Origin: Bombyx mori
Lineage: Eukaryota > Arthropoda > Insecta > Lepidoptera > Bombycidae
Assembly (NCBI RefSeq): GCF_030269925.1
Contig: NC_085127.1
Span: forward strand, 11,105,501-11,169,500
Reading direction: 5' to 3'
DNA length: 64,000 bases
Shown: positions 25,501 through 32,269 of the stretch, one piece after another
How the letters are laid out: each line of letters begins with the position of its first letter
Position numbering within the stretch: the stretch's first letter is position 1
Program-made: the position numbers and the translations under genes
The notes under the pieces: model-generated
The model's input: the letters and a program-made list of their open reading frames with translations, nothing else
The model's database searches: none
What the model was told of the DNA's origin: nothing

Positions 25501-28500
25501 AATACTGCTAATTACATAAGGAACCGATGCCCAACTGCAGCTCTTGATGGTCAAATACCATTTACCCTGTGGACAGGAAAGAAACCTACCGTAATCTACA
25601 TGCGCGTGTTTGGATCGAAAGCGTATTATAAAAACAAAGGAACGCAGAAGGGAAAATTCGAATCAAGTTCAGAGCTGGGAATATTTATGGGCTATGATAC
25701 TGAGTCTAAAGCTTACAGAATACATGATCCTAAGACTAGAAGGATCGTCATTTCTCGCGATGTGAAGTTTATGAACGAGACAGCATTCTGTCATGAGTAT
25801 AAAGAAATACGAAATGATGAAGAAGAGAATTTTGATGATTCGAAAATAGTCGTTGAATTGAAAGGACATGATCAGAAGAAAGAAGATCGAAAAACAAACC
25901 CCATGAGAGGGAGAGGAAGACCAAGGATAGTTCGTACTGGCTTAGTGGGAAGACCGCGCAAAGAGTATAAACCAGCTACTAACAGTACAGAGAGTGAAAC
26001 TGAATCGGAGTATGAAGTAGATAATGAAGAAACGATAGCTGGAATTGCGATTATGGAACCTAAAGCATGGAAAGAAATAGAAAAGACTGATGACGAACCT
26101 GAATGGCGAAGGGCTTTAGAAGACGAGTATTTGGCACAATTAAAGAATGTTACATGGGAAATAGTCCCACGACCGAAAAATAGAAAAGTGATTGGTAGCA
26201 GATTTGTATTTCAAACAAAGAATACAGGGAAGAAAGTACGGCTTGTCGCAAAGGGATGTTCTCAAAGGCCAGGGGAGGATTTTTACGAAACCTCTTCTCC
26301 TGTTGTAAGGTCTTCATCTGTGAGACTCATAGCTGCAGTGTCAGCTGAGTTAGGATTAGAGATGCATCAAATGGATGTAGTAACAGCTTACTTGAATGGT
26401 ACTCTCGAAGAAGATGTATTCATGGAAATACCAGATAAACTATCAGATGTCTTAGAAAGTGTACTAGCAAACCAAAATATTGGATCAAAAAGAAATATTA
26501 TAAGAGATAAGAATATACTTCATACAGCTAAACGCTGGAACGAAGCATTGAATGAGTGTGAGAATAATGTGTGTTTGTTAAAGAAGTCTTTGTATGGTTT
26601 GCGTCAATCAGGATTACAGTGGCATAAAAAGTTAGTAGGAAGGTTGAAGAATATTGGTTTTGAAGCATTACCACAAGAACCTTGTGTGTTTGTTGCGCAA
26701 AGGGATGAAAAAATGATGTTAATTGCTATTTATGTAGATGACATTATCCTAGCTACTAATGATGAGGTGTGGTTGAATGATGTTAAGCGTCAGTTATCTA
26801 ATGCCTTTGAAATGAAGGATATGTGAAAAATCAGTACTTGTTTGGGTATCGAATTTTCACGTGATAAGGAGCATAGAGTGTATTTAAAGCAAGGTGCGTA
26901 TATAGATAAAGTATTAGAGCGTTATGGTATGAGTGATTGTAAACCTATATCAACACCTATGGATGTGAACGTTAAACTAGAAAAACCCAACAGTGTAAAC
27001 AATGATGTTATGAGTCAGTACCCTTACCAGAACCTAATAGGTGCCCTTATGTATTTGGCTGTATCTACCAGACCGGATATAGCTTATACTGTAAATTATT
27101 TAAGCCAATTTAACACTAATTATGATGTACAGCATTGGAAGGCAGCTAAGCGAGTGTTGAGGTATTTGAAAGGTACATCAACTTTCGGCTTAATGTATGA
27201 GAGGACAGGTGTACCATTGTTTGGTGTAGTTGATGCAGACTGGGGTGCAAATACGATTGATCGAGGTCATATTCCGGTTTTGCATTTATTTTAGCAGGTG
27301 CCCCAATTACCTGGGAAGCACGAAAACAGCGTACCGTTGCATTATCGAGCACAGAAGCCGAGTACTTGGCGCTTTCTGAAGCAACTAAGGAAGCTATGTA
27401 TCTCAGAAATGTGATAAACAATGTTGGTGTAAAATGTGGTTGTGTGACATTATTTAATGACAACCAGGGTGCTATGAAGTTTGCACAGAGTAGAAGCTAT
27501 CATTCTCGCACTAAGCATATTGATGTTAGACACCATTTTGTTCGAGATATGTGTGAACAGAGTGTGATTGATTTGAAATACTTGAGTACAGACAAAATGC
27601 CTGCTGATATTTTGACCAAGGGCTTGTGTGGGATGAAGCATTATGAATGCATGAACAATTTAGGAATGATGGAATAATCATAATTATCTATGATGTCTGT
27701 AGTTAAAAGCTCACGACTTTAAGGGGAGGTGTTAATAAGGTAAAGTTCGATGAGCAAACTTATCTATGATTGTCTGTGCGAACTGATATATGTCAGAATA
27801 TAATGTTAATTTGAAAATTATAAAATACTATTGAACTACTAAATTGTTTCTAATTATGCACGTCCTAACAGGTACCACCACCCTGCTTTGAAGCAGTAAT
27901 GCGTTTCGGTTTGAAGGTACGTTGTAGATGTCTATGAGCTCCAGTAACCACTTAACACCAGGTGGGCTGTGAGCTCGTCCACCCATCTAAGCTATAAAAA
28001 AAAAACTCAGACCTATCGACACGTACACCTGTTTTATGCTTCGGCAATTTGAGGTCTGAACCTTACTTCAAGATTAAAAAAAAAACAATTATGAGATATA
28101 TAATATGTCATGTGTCAAATAATCAAGAAAGCAATACACATATTTTCCTGGAGCTAAAATCCCAGCAGATCGTTGGTAACAATTTAATTTTACAGTTTAT
28201 ATCTAGTTATGATATGAATTCAGACTGGTGGCTATTAATCCATATTACAATACTCCTGGGGGTTTTATGTGATGTCACAATGGGCAACATGATTAACTTC
28301 TTCTGAAGCTAAGAAATTATGTGACCCAATTTTAAGGATCTGTTATTACTATGTAAATGTTATTATCTCGAATTATACATTCCATGCTATTAACTTTATG
28401 GGTGTTTAGGGACTCTAGACACGTCGTCTTTTCGCAATAAAAGTGTACAATTTCTAAACATATTCGAAATTGAGTTAATATGAGGGATCATTTGGTATCA

Positions 28501-30074
28501 CCAGTATTTTTCTCATAAATACTGTCAAAAGAGCGTAGTTTACTTTTGTTCTTTTTTTAGTTTACCTATATTTTGACTACTATTAACAAAATTAATACAT
28601 AATTTTATCTTACTTTAAGAGACAATGTATCTGGTAAAAAATAAAAAATAAATGTTGCAAAGATGATTAATATAAAAAATATCACATGTTAAACCTTTAT
28701 TAAAACACTCTCCTGTAAAATTAGTAAGTTTTAAGATTATCCAGTTTTAATGCAAGAAGACGACATTTGAGGAAGCTTGTCTCCTAAATAAATACTATAT
28801 TCTTGCTACAGAAATTGAATACTGTAAATTAATTACTGGTGATAGGACCTCTTGTGTGTCCGCGCAGGTAGGTACCATCGCCCTGCCTATTTCTGTCGTG
28901 AAGCAGTAATGTGTTACAGTTTGAAGGGTGGGGCAGCCGCTGTAACTATACTTGAGACCTTAGAGCTTATATCTCAAGGTGGGTGGCGCATTTACGTTGT
29001 AGATGTCTAAGGGCTCCAGTAACCACTTAGCACCAGGTGGGCTGTGAGCTCGACCACCCATCTAAGCAATAAAAAATAATAATAATCCTTACTTGAACGC
29101 ATCTCTAGCTGCCTTCACAGCTTTGTCCACATCTGCTTTGTTGGCATGTTGGACCTCAGCTATAACTTGGCCATTGGCAGGGTTTTCAGTTTTGAAGGTC
29201 TTCCCATCAGAAGACTTCACCCACTCATTGTTTATGAAGAGCTGATAGACAATTGGTATTGATATTATTTACACCTAGACTGATGGTGAGGTGAGAGGTC
29301 CCTCATGGAAGTTACTGAATTTCCAGGGGAACAAAATGCTGCCCACAACTGAGGACTCTTTTCGAACTTTGTTTAAAAAGTCATTTCGAAAGATTGTTTC
29401 AAAAAATTATTCTGGTTCTTCCTTTCTGTGTAGTGTAATATTTAATTAATAAGTAAATGGAATTATGGAATAAGATTTCCAAAAACTAATTTTATTTTGT
29501 TTCTATGTTTTAGAATAAGTTTAACATTTCATATTGTATTTATTTAATTTAGATTTTTTTTGTATAGTAAATAAGAAAAAAACACAAAAACAAAACAAAA
29601 AAACTTTTTTAAATTAAGTATATTAATCTCAATGGCCTCTGAAGTTTTCCTAAAATTTATGTTCCTTTTTTTCAACTTTTATTAAAAGAAAGATCAACGC
29701 CTACATTTTTTTTTATTAATTTTATTTATATCGATTAGAAAAATACACGCAAAAGCTAAAATAAACGTGTCTCAGTTGTATTAAAAATAGCTGACCTTGA
29801 AAAATATATCGAAAAGGCACCGAGATAAAATAATATTCAAGACACGTATTTATCGAAGAAAACGTAACAATATATTTTATTTTAATTAATAAATACTGTA
29901 AAGAGCATCCATAAAGAGAAATATTACATACTACTTTCTTCAAATCAATAACAAATGTTTACTTACACCAGTGTATAAAATTTCCGGTTTTGTTTGGGGA
30001 GCCGGTGCCGCTGAAGCAGCTGTTGCAAAATTCGCTTTTTGCGCCTGAACCAATTTGCAGACGCTCCGCAACAT
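4563..30074 (-). CDS. ALDH2: mitochondrial aldehyde dehydrogenase (ALDH2-like), 11 exons
   Basis: NAD-dependent oxidation of aldehydes to acids in the mitochondrial matrix. Exons in transcript order: 30074-29967, 29241-29093, 16586-16490, 12586-12418, 9372-9224, 9005-8903, 7873-7697, 7012-6894, 5963-5799, 5325-5191, 4733-4563. All phases agree and give 513 residues, close to the family's usual 517. The N-terminus ([13 protein letters not shown]) is basic and uncharged by acids, as in a mitochondrial targeting peptide. The active-site Cys315 lies in GQCCCAG and the general base Glu281 in LELGGKSP, 34 residues apart as in human ALDH2. PWNFP and PFGGFKQSG are present. Exon 9 has an unusual Gly/Ala/Pro-rich stretch. 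The exon 9 donor is GC, not GT. Intron 2 (12.5 kb) carries nested retrotransposons, and a BMC1 tail abuts the exon 2 donor. I see no disabling change. Confidence 0.95.
4750..4830. repeat. short palindromic repeat TATCCGGCCGGATA
   Basis: The palindrome ATCCGGCCGGAT occurs at about 4776 and 4806, with further half-copies (ATATCCG, CCGGATAG). It lies in the last ALDH intron, only tens of bases from the final exon's acceptor. Its function is unknown. It may be a fragment of a transposon end. Confidence 0.5.
5494..5742 (-). mobile_element. BMC1-like retroposon fragment
   Basis: The sequence reads, on the minus strand, GGTGATAGGACCTCTTGTGA to the characteristic GCTCCAGTAACCACTTAA and a terminal A-rich tail (T-run at 5494). 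This family recurs through the window and ends in AAGCAATAAAA. It lies in ALDH intron 9. Confidence 0.8.
5990..6490 (+). other. possible solo LTR or promoter-like sequence
   Basis: The sequence CGGCTATAAAAGCGCTGCAG (TATA box near 6258) is followed by a purine-rich leader and GTTAAGTGCTCTGTAAGCGC, the layout of an insect LTR (U3, TATA box, R-U5). I could not find matching ends or a target duplication, so the boundaries are uncertain. It sits in ALDH intron 8 on the opposite strand. Confidence 0.3.
7100..7318 (+). mobile_element. Bm1 SINE copy
   Basis: The copy contains the family landmarks GGTGAGCTCACGGGGCTCAA, GTGCTTCGCAGAAT, ACGCGACCCACTGAGAAGAT and TGGGTTAATT. It lacks the extreme 5' and 3' ends. 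It lies in ALDH intron 7 and abuts a Helitron end. Confidence 0.85.
7320..7624 (+). mobile_element. small Helitron-like element
   Basis: Starts TCTATACATATAAATAAAAT directly after an A and ends near GAGGGCGGGTCGCCAG, which resembles the GGGTCGCTAG end of other copies here. A GTCT microsatellite lies at about 7440-7460. The ends fit a non-autonomous Helitron, but the 3' terminus has CCAG instead of CTAG. Confidence 0.6.
9093..9150 (+). repeat. interspersed repeat, copy a
   Basis: The segment from GTGCGAGTTTTTTAACGTTC to GTTAACTCAAAT is about 80 percent like 11997-12041. Both lie in ALDH introns in the same orientation. The family is unknown to me. Confidence 0.5.
9404..9705 (+). mobile_element. 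Bm1 SINE copy, nearly full length
   Basis: Runs from GCTGATAGCCTTGACAGGCT through the internal landmarks to the 3' part CGTCGAGCCCTTCGTCGCGA and an A-rich AAATAAATAAATAAAATAAA tail. It is the most complete Bm1 copy in the window. ALDH intron 4. Confidence 0.88.
9706..10855. other. intronic sequence, no gene seen
   Basis: Unique-looking A+T-rich sequence within ALDH intron 4. No open frame of note and no terminal-repeat structure that I could recognise. Confidence 0.4.
10858..10985 (-). repeat. retroposon 3' fragment (TAGGCAGACGA family)
   Basis: A T-run is followed by TAGGCAGACGAGAATTGGCC and CACCTGATGGTGAGTGGTTA, then GACTTCAGCAATGCCAGG. The same sequence recurs at 14088-14212 and 57453-57575. 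Read on the minus strand it ends in poly(A), as a LINE or SINE 3' end would. Confidence 0.7.
11111..11988. other. intronic sequence, no gene seen
   Basis: A+T-rich sequence in ALDH intron 4. A 75-codon open frame at 11548-11775 shows no family motif, and I do not call it a gene. Confidence 0.4.
11989..12045 (+). repeat. interspersed repeat, copy b
   Basis: Resembles 9093-9150 (GCGAGTTTTTGAACGTTC to AATTAACTCAAAT). Confidence 0.5.
12720..13137 (-). pseudogene. RTE-type LINE reverse transcriptase C-terminal fragment
   Basis: On the minus strand the frame 13115-12903 reads [22 protein letters not shown] and [10 protein letters not shown], the conserved region after the reverse transcriptase in RTE-type insect LINEs. 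The segment continues to a CCTTATCCCGCTAGGTGGGG motif that I associate with the 3' end of such elements. It is a 5'-truncated copy in ALDH intron 3. Confidence 0.75.
13140..14085. other. intronic sequence, no gene seen
   Basis: A+T-rich sequence in ALDH intron 3. Nothing recognised. Confidence 0.4.
14088..14212 (-). repeat. retroposon 3' fragment (TAGGCAGACGA family)
   Basis: TTTTTTTATAGCCCTGTAGG, then GGCCCACCTGATGGTGAGTG and CATAGACATCAGTAATTTCA. It is a diverged copy of 10858-10985. The tRNA-headed SINE at 14219 begins within about 10 bp of its end. Confidence 0.65.
14219..14652 (+). mobile_element. tRNA-headed SINE with BMC1-like tail, full length
   Basis: The 5' head GTCGTGGCCTAAACGATAAT contains an A box, and GTTCGAATCC at 14275-14284 is a good B box, so the head resembles a tRNA gene. 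The body continues through CTTCCACGGTGAAGGAATAA and the BMC1-like landmarks GGTGGTAGGACCTCTTG, GTAATGCGTTTCGGTT and GCTCCAGTAACCA, and ends AAGCAATAAAAAAAAAG. This suggests polymerase III transcription and a tail shared with a LINE partner. Confidence 0.8.
14656..15955. other. intronic sequence, no gene seen
   Basis: ALDH intron 3, A+T rich. I recognise no coding or repeat structure. Confidence 0.4.
15959..16262 (+). mobile_element. SINE/BMC1-like copy lacking tRNA head
   Basis: Starts within the body at ATAACATCGTGTAATAAAAA and keeps all later landmarks through to AAGCAATAAA plus an A-run of about 18. It is directly followed by a Helitron end. Confidence 0.8.
16264..16455 (+). mobile_element. 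Helitron 3' part
   Basis: Ends CCGAAGCGAAGCGAGGGCGGGTCGCTAG followed by T, the CTRR-T terminus of Helitrons with a short hairpin before it. The internal sequence matches the inverted copy at 43614-43835. It ends only 35 bp from ALDH exon 3. Confidence 0.7.
16772..16912 (+). repeat. Copia 5' LTR
   Basis: 141 bp, starts TG and ends CA, identical to the 3' LTR. Short for a Copia LTR. Confidence 0.95.
16913..16930 (+). promoter_or_regulatory. Copia primer binding site
   Basis: GGTTATGGGCCCAGGACG immediately follows the LTR. It matches the known Copia use of an internal fragment of initiator tRNA-Met to prime minus-strand DNA. Confidence 0.8.
17036..18046 (+). pseudogene. Copia gag and protease, interrupted
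   Basis: The frame starts at ATG 17036 ([18 protein letters not shown]), the usual Copia Gag opening. Gag covers about residues 1-215. A single zinc knuckle [14 protein letters not shown] lies near residue 222. The aspartic protease motif [10 protein letters not shown] is near residue 280. The frame is intact up to residue 337, where the LINE inserted, and continues at 24693. An 11 bp copy of the target precedes and follows the LINE. Confidence 0.92.
18036..18046 (+). repeat. target-site duplication of the LINE, left copy
   Basis: GCCATGTTGAT here equals 24682-24692. It defines the nested LINE exactly. Confidence 0.92.
18062..18453 (-). other. LINE 3' untranslated region
   Basis: Non-coding, A+T rich, between the ORF2 stop and the poly(A) tail. 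It presumably carries the recognition site for the element's own reverse transcriptase. Confidence 0.7.
18454..22158 (-). CDS. LINE ORF2: endonuclease, reverse transcriptase, RNase H
   Basis: About 1234 residues. The AP-like endonuclease is at about 20-240 ([29 protein letters not shown]). The reverse transcriptase spans about 470-750, with [23 protein letters not shown] and the catalytic FADDIILVF. RNase H at about 940-1070 has the acidic set in [22 protein letters not shown] and [12 protein letters not shown]-terminal Cys/His motif follows ([22 protein letters not shown]). The frame has no ATG near its start: it is open from just 11 bases before the end of ORF1, and the first plausible residue is a GTG at 22158. 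Synthesis by coupled termination-reinitiation or frameshift is therefore likely. Confidence 0.92.
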   Translation of the reverse strand: MDSRNPDQIIPPRGTVSTLVAQSNLQRKHLATSEFLLEAKKRRVDVALLQEPYVGSQGRVRDHRGVRIFQGINGQGAVIKSAIAVFNDGWVVTPCPSLTTTNITVVKIYTGIRNLVVVSFYFEPDKPIGPYLEQLGKVVETLGSRGILIGGDTNAKSVWWGSVGTDARGEEVLGMLGEWGLQLLNDGQTPTFETVRGGKLLTSHIDITACSEDIIGLISDWKVDDTMASSDHNAITFVIKKSKDKYTQAKSKTTRKYNTNKANWTYFNEKLEELIENNNLTNTEIRNIKEKTKLDEVINKYTEVVTEASNSAIPLIKIKNSMNLPWWSEKLAKMKQGVATRRRRIRCAAPVRRAKVVREYLESKELYENEAKKAQIDSWKEFCKKQTKETIWNGVYRMIGKVSVKKEDLPLIYRGQTLSEEESAKHLAENFYPEDKSEEDNAEHQAIRKAADRINGGQDDDYQDPPFTVHEVLTAAESFNPKKAPGADGLTADICKQAIQKNPKLYLSLANRCLQLGHFPTIWKEATVVVLRKPGKEDYTDVKSYRPIGLLPVMGKILEKMVVGRVKWYLLPRMSTRQFGFMPQRGTEDSLYTLVNYIRDRLKEKTIVTAISLDIEGAFDSAWWPAIRVRLSEEDCPKNLRRMVDSYFESRTVRVRFAGREHLKGTTKGCVQGSIGGPIFWNLLLDPLLRELDRRGVYCQAFADDIILVFDGETANIQRRANEVLSYVRDWGVRNKLKFAPHKTKAMVITRRLKYDSPILHMGGVDIDLTNELKVLGLIIDNKLTFNRHVAEISKKAIGFYRRLSRVAKVHWGLNPEILRTLYNAVVEPIMLYAASAWAPATRKKCVRRRLNSVQRGFVQRMTKAYRTVSLNSTLLLAGVLPLDIRVREAAMLYETKRGHSQAVVGDRGMERPVAFANLDHPARRKRWEYRSLTDGAELESHIRECPSIFTDGSKIEGRVGAALSIWEGTGEIKTKKLKLGSYCTVYQAELLALLKATEEVLSGGAATYNIFCDARSALDVIASGESLHPLAFKITKNLKTITERNQEIRLFWIKAHIGLEGNERADVLAKEAALSLKCKPHYDRCPVSFAKRTIRQGSVDEWDLRYTTESTASVTKIFFPNVKSSYSIIRRLEVDSTLTQVFTGHGGLSQYLHRFRCKESPACVCDPVNQESIVHVLIECPVHAKERFDTEQHIDLNIEVRNLPLILADKKNRSKFIEYCKKVIRIVINRNKQ
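22160..23731 (-). CDS. LINE ORF1: Gag-like nucleic-acid chaperone
   Basis: 523 residues from ATG 23731 ([16 protein letters not shown]). The frame extends upstream to 23773 without an ATG. The N-terminal third is Pro/Lys rich. A charged, helix-prone region rich in Glu and Lys lies around 190-280 and could form a coiled coil. The C-terminus holds three zinc knuckles: [27 protein letters not shown] and [21 protein letters not shown]. This layout is typical of R1/I-group ORF1 proteins, which bind the element RNA. It ends TAA at 22162-22160, overlapping the ORF2 frame. Confidence 0.9.
   Translation of the reverse strand: MFGIRTPVKKPNGSEDKSEFEGQPGPSVRRSIGDWPPIVEKEQQRPKTPSPPKAVPQPLPPRPKTKALIAQEAKADPRRQAARVSDSPPITVPSRFPSKTAEAKACLMKSKAELEISKNLKREIKEEVFRSIERLYQLVKEAEGEKASQATNKWPTEACSMVTRTGNEGDISPGPEAPTELMKQLIGGLKQHHVALEECKRHTRALSEQLEKTPLCAAGHGSLDEHSQLLKENKEEIEKLSEEIKKQRTEWKENRSYASVVSGTKEKERGNAEMHSVVISSDDQNATGEDVFNKIRSTLNAKEEGIKIDRIRKVKDRKVIVGCESKEELVKIRETIKTKGKDLHLQEIRNKEPMVQLKDVLNYNKDEDIVRALINQNKHLLGDVSVDSSTLKVKFRRRARNPLTSHVAIQVPPKLWKRLTEAGLVHIDVQRVRVEDQSPLIQCSRCLGYGHGKRFCREKIDACSHCGEAHHRSECADWMARVPPSCCNCLKAKIGEAEHNAFSPECPVRKRWETLARSTVTYC
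23774..24681 (-). other. LINE 5' untranslated region
   Basis: About 950 bp upstream of ORF1 with no long frame. An internal polymerase II promoter is expected here from family knowledge, but no motif is obvious. Overlapping open frames at 24157-24420 show no domain. Confidence 0.55.
24693..27677 (+). pseudogene. Copia pol: integrase, reverse transcriptase, RNase H, disabled
   Basis: The frame resumes with [16 protein letters not shown] directly after the LINE target copy. The integrase has its zinc site ([17 protein letters not shown]) and DDE residues in [18 protein letters not shown] and [10 protein letters not shown]. The reverse transcriptase has YVDDIILA near 26740. RNase H has VDADWG near 27230 and [11 protein letters not shown] near 27350. 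Three lesions are visible: a frameshift between about 24765 and 24790, an in-frame TGA at 26824-26826, and a frameshift near 27255. The original stop is at 27675-27677. Gene order integrase before reverse transcriptase identifies Copia. Confidence 0.93.
27721..27729 (+). promoter_or_regulatory. Copia polypurine tract
   Basis: AAGGGGAGG immediately before the 3' LTR, the expected plus-strand primer. Confidence 0.8.
27730..27870 (+). repeat. Copia 3' LTR
   Basis: 141 bp, identical to 16772-16912, followed by the target duplication GGTAC. Confidence 0.95.
28422..28767 (+). mobile_element. MITE with GTCGTCTTNTCGCATTAAAA ends, copy 1
   Basis: About 345 bp with imperfect inverted ends: CGTCGTCTTTTCGCAATAAA on the left and, inverted, TGTCGTCTTCTTGCATTAAA on the right. 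The interior matches 60339-60684 in opposite orientation over its whole length. It has no coding capacity. ALDH intron 2. Confidence 0.75.
28832..29085 (+). mobile_element. BMC1-like copy abutting ALDH exon 2 donor
   Basis: Carries the usual landmarks (GATAGGACCTCTTGTGTGTC, GCTCCAGTAACCACTTAGCA) and an A/T-rich tail AATAAAAAATAATAATAAT that ends directly before CCTTAC, the minus-strand GTAAGG donor of ALDH exon 2. Confidence 0.85.
29242..29966. other. ALDH intron 1, no gene seen
   Basis: A+T-rich sequence with long A and T runs. Nothing recognised. Confidence 0.4.
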
Positions 30075-30399
30075 TTTTAATATATTTATATGTTCCAAAG
30101 TACACAGACAAAATAATCTCTTACAGTTACCGGCACAAGTTTGTTTAGGTGTATTTTCTATGTTGTTGAACTCTCAAATAATGTGACATAATGTGTTGTC
30201 TTGAACTTTAGAAGTAACATTTTTAAAGTTTTAATGGCCTGGTAACGAAACCTTTAAGTCATTCTAATAAGCAATACCTAAAAATTATGTTGTGTAATTC
30301 TTTTACGTATATTGGTAGCTCGATCTTTTCTCGCTCCACGATTATCATCATCACCATTATCACCATCCGAACAACACTTACAACTTTGGGCTTATACTT

Positions 30400-30470
30400 C
30401 TTCTTCATCATTCCCTCACTGCTGAGCATCGCGACCTCATGTGACTTTCCTCCAAAGTGTTCATTTAAAG
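30400..30470. repeat. small repeat fragment (also at 35640)
   Basis: TCATTCCCTCACTGCTGAGC and ATCGCGACCTCATGTGACTT resemble the start of the RTE fragment at 35640-35690. Only a short remnant. Confidence 0.5.
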
Positions 30471-30567
30471 TCCTTTAAATTCCAACAAATCATCAAATGT
30501 GTATAACTTTCTATATCATCTCTATTAAATTTTCCGTACAGAAAGAGATGTTAACAGAGATTTTAAT

Positions 30568-32269
30568 GGGGTTGGCCGGTTAAAGCTTTTCTCAGATGTC
30601 GCCAGCGTAGCTTGTTCCCTTGTCACAGAGAGCCGCCATTTTGTGTGTTTTGCGTTCGTGATATTTCGGCATTTTGTGACTTTGATACGGTTCTTATTAC
30701 TTTCTAAGTAGTGCTAAACAGTTTTACAACATGTATTCCAACTGGATAGTTAAAGAATTAAAGGAGGAGTTGAGAAAACGTGTTGCATCTTTACGAAGAA
30801 AAAAAGTGGATTTTGTCGAAAGGTACAATGTTGATGTTTTATTTTAACTTAGAAAACTTCTCTCAAACTGTTTCCGGTAGCTATTATAATAATAATATTA
30901 AATTGTGTACCTTAGGAACTTTATTCCTTGTAGCATGTGCAAAAATAATTGCTCATATTACACACATTACCTACCAACTAATGTATTATTTTACTTTTTT
31001 CAGATTAGAGTTACATGACCAAAATTTTAATTTTGAAACAAAATGAAAAAAATTCTCTAGCAAAATATGCTAATATATATGATTTGCTAGTGGAGCCATG
31101 TGGCATTTTCAATAGCCAAGAGCGCCCATATCTTGCTGCATCTCCTGATGGTGTGTTGGGCGAAGAAGCTATAATTGAAGTGAAATGTCCATACGCTAGC
31201 AGAAAACATGAAATAAATATATCAACGGTGCCTTACTTAGAACAATGTAACGGGATATTGTCTCTAAAAAAACCTGCCCATATTATTATCAAATCCAAGG
31301 ACAGTTATACTGCTCAGGCAAAACATACTGCAACTTGGTCATTTACACCTACAAGGACATCAAAGTGATTTATGTTGAAAAAGACAATAATTTTATAAAT
31401 AATATGTTAAATAAATTAGATATCTTTTATGAAAATATTTTCAAAGAAGCATTGTATGAAAAATATCTGTATTATAACTATACACACTTGTCGAAATAAA
31501 AAATCAGGAATATTTTTAATTATTTTTATTGACAATTCCTTCTCTAAAATTACATAAGTAACTTCTCTACTTTTTGTTTTTTCAGAAACTGGTTTCATAT
31601 TCCATGAAAATATAGATGGTACAGCACTTTTCTTCAGATATTTATGTTAATGTTTGACACCTGCAACACAAAGAATAACATTTAAATATACTATCACAAG
31701 GAAACCTGACCATAGTTTCAAAATATTTGTTATTGCAATGGATGCAGCGATTTAGATAGAACTTTCAATAGTAACAGCTGATAATGAACAACAGCTCATG
31801 AGGAATGTGTTTCCTCCAGTCTGATTTTGTGTTTGTTAAAAGGTTCCTTACAGCATAAATCTACTTGCAAAATATGTTAGCAACTAATAGTGTGCCTAAC
31901 TAATTATTATTGGATTTTTTTAATAAGAGAACAATGATGTTTGCTACACCTAGTCATGCATTATATATATTTGACAGAAAGAAGCATACCTGTGTATTTA
32001 CTAATGTTTTCATAGTCAGATTCCACAAAGTGTTTACGACATAACCTCGAACTTTTTGTGTGAATACTTTTTTCGCGTCAAATGGCCTTTAACCACAGTC
32101 TTCCAATTTTCTTGTCCTTCGGGAATTGATGTACTCCAATTTCTGAGCATATTGGTACAAAACAACGCGTCATTGTGCTTAAAATAATTTTTAATCAAAA
32201 ATTCCAATATAAATATTGAATGTTATGGGAACAATGCACACCAGCGCCACTTTGACAGTTGCCAACCCC
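30568..32269 (+). mobile_element. DNA transposon with SAP and YqaJ-nuclease domains
   Basis: The ends are inverted: GGGGTTGGC at the left and GCCAACCCC at the right. The inner part also agrees (GCCAGCG and TTGTTCCC on the left, GGGAACAA and CAGCGCC on the right). AT flanks both ends, a possible 2 bp target duplication. Inside lies a decayed SAP plus YqaJ-type nuclease gene. I recall that ISL2EU transposons combine a YqaJ-like protein with AT duplications, but I cannot confirm the assignment. No transposase is visible. Confidence 0.65.
30731..31499 (+). pseudogene. SAP-domain / YqaJ-like exonuclease, decayed
   Basis: A first exon from ATG 30731 (MYSNWIVKELKEELRKR, then KKVDFVER) is a SAP DNA-binding motif. 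Its GT donor is at 30821. After the acceptor ending near 31003 the frame continues LELHDQNF and soon stops. In another frame the nuclease part has YLAASPDGVLGEE, IIEVKCPYASRK and, after a shift near 31280, YYYQIQGQL, ending at 31499. The D, E-x-K and Q residues match the lambda-exonuclease/YqaJ active site. At least two frame changes and a large internal deletion make it non-functional. Confidence 0.7.

Larger units (their letters stand above)
16772..27870 (+). mobile_element. Copia-type LTR retrotransposon with nested LINE
   Basis: Two 141 bp LTRs, TGTTAATAAGG to GTCCTAACA, are identical at every base I compared. A 5 bp target duplication GGTAC flanks them (16767-16771 and 27871-27875). Immediately after the left LTR, GGTTATGGGCCCAGGACG matches the half-tRNA initiator-methionine primer site known for Copia. 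AAGGGGAGG directly before the right LTR is the polypurine tract. One gag-pol frame with the Copia order (gag, protease, integrase, reverse transcriptase, RNase H) is interrupted by a LINE at 18047-24681. Without the LINE the element would be about 4.5 kb. Confidence 0.95.
16733..28005 (+). mobile_element. BMC1-like copy split by the Copia element
   Basis: The two parts, 16733-16771 (ACTGGTGGTAGGACCTCTTG to GGTAC) and 27871-28005 (GGTACCACCACCCTGC to AAGCTATAAAA), join exactly at GGTAC, which the Copia insertion duplicated. The right half also has an internal deletion (GTTTGAAGGTACGTTGTAGA). Confidence 0.85.
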
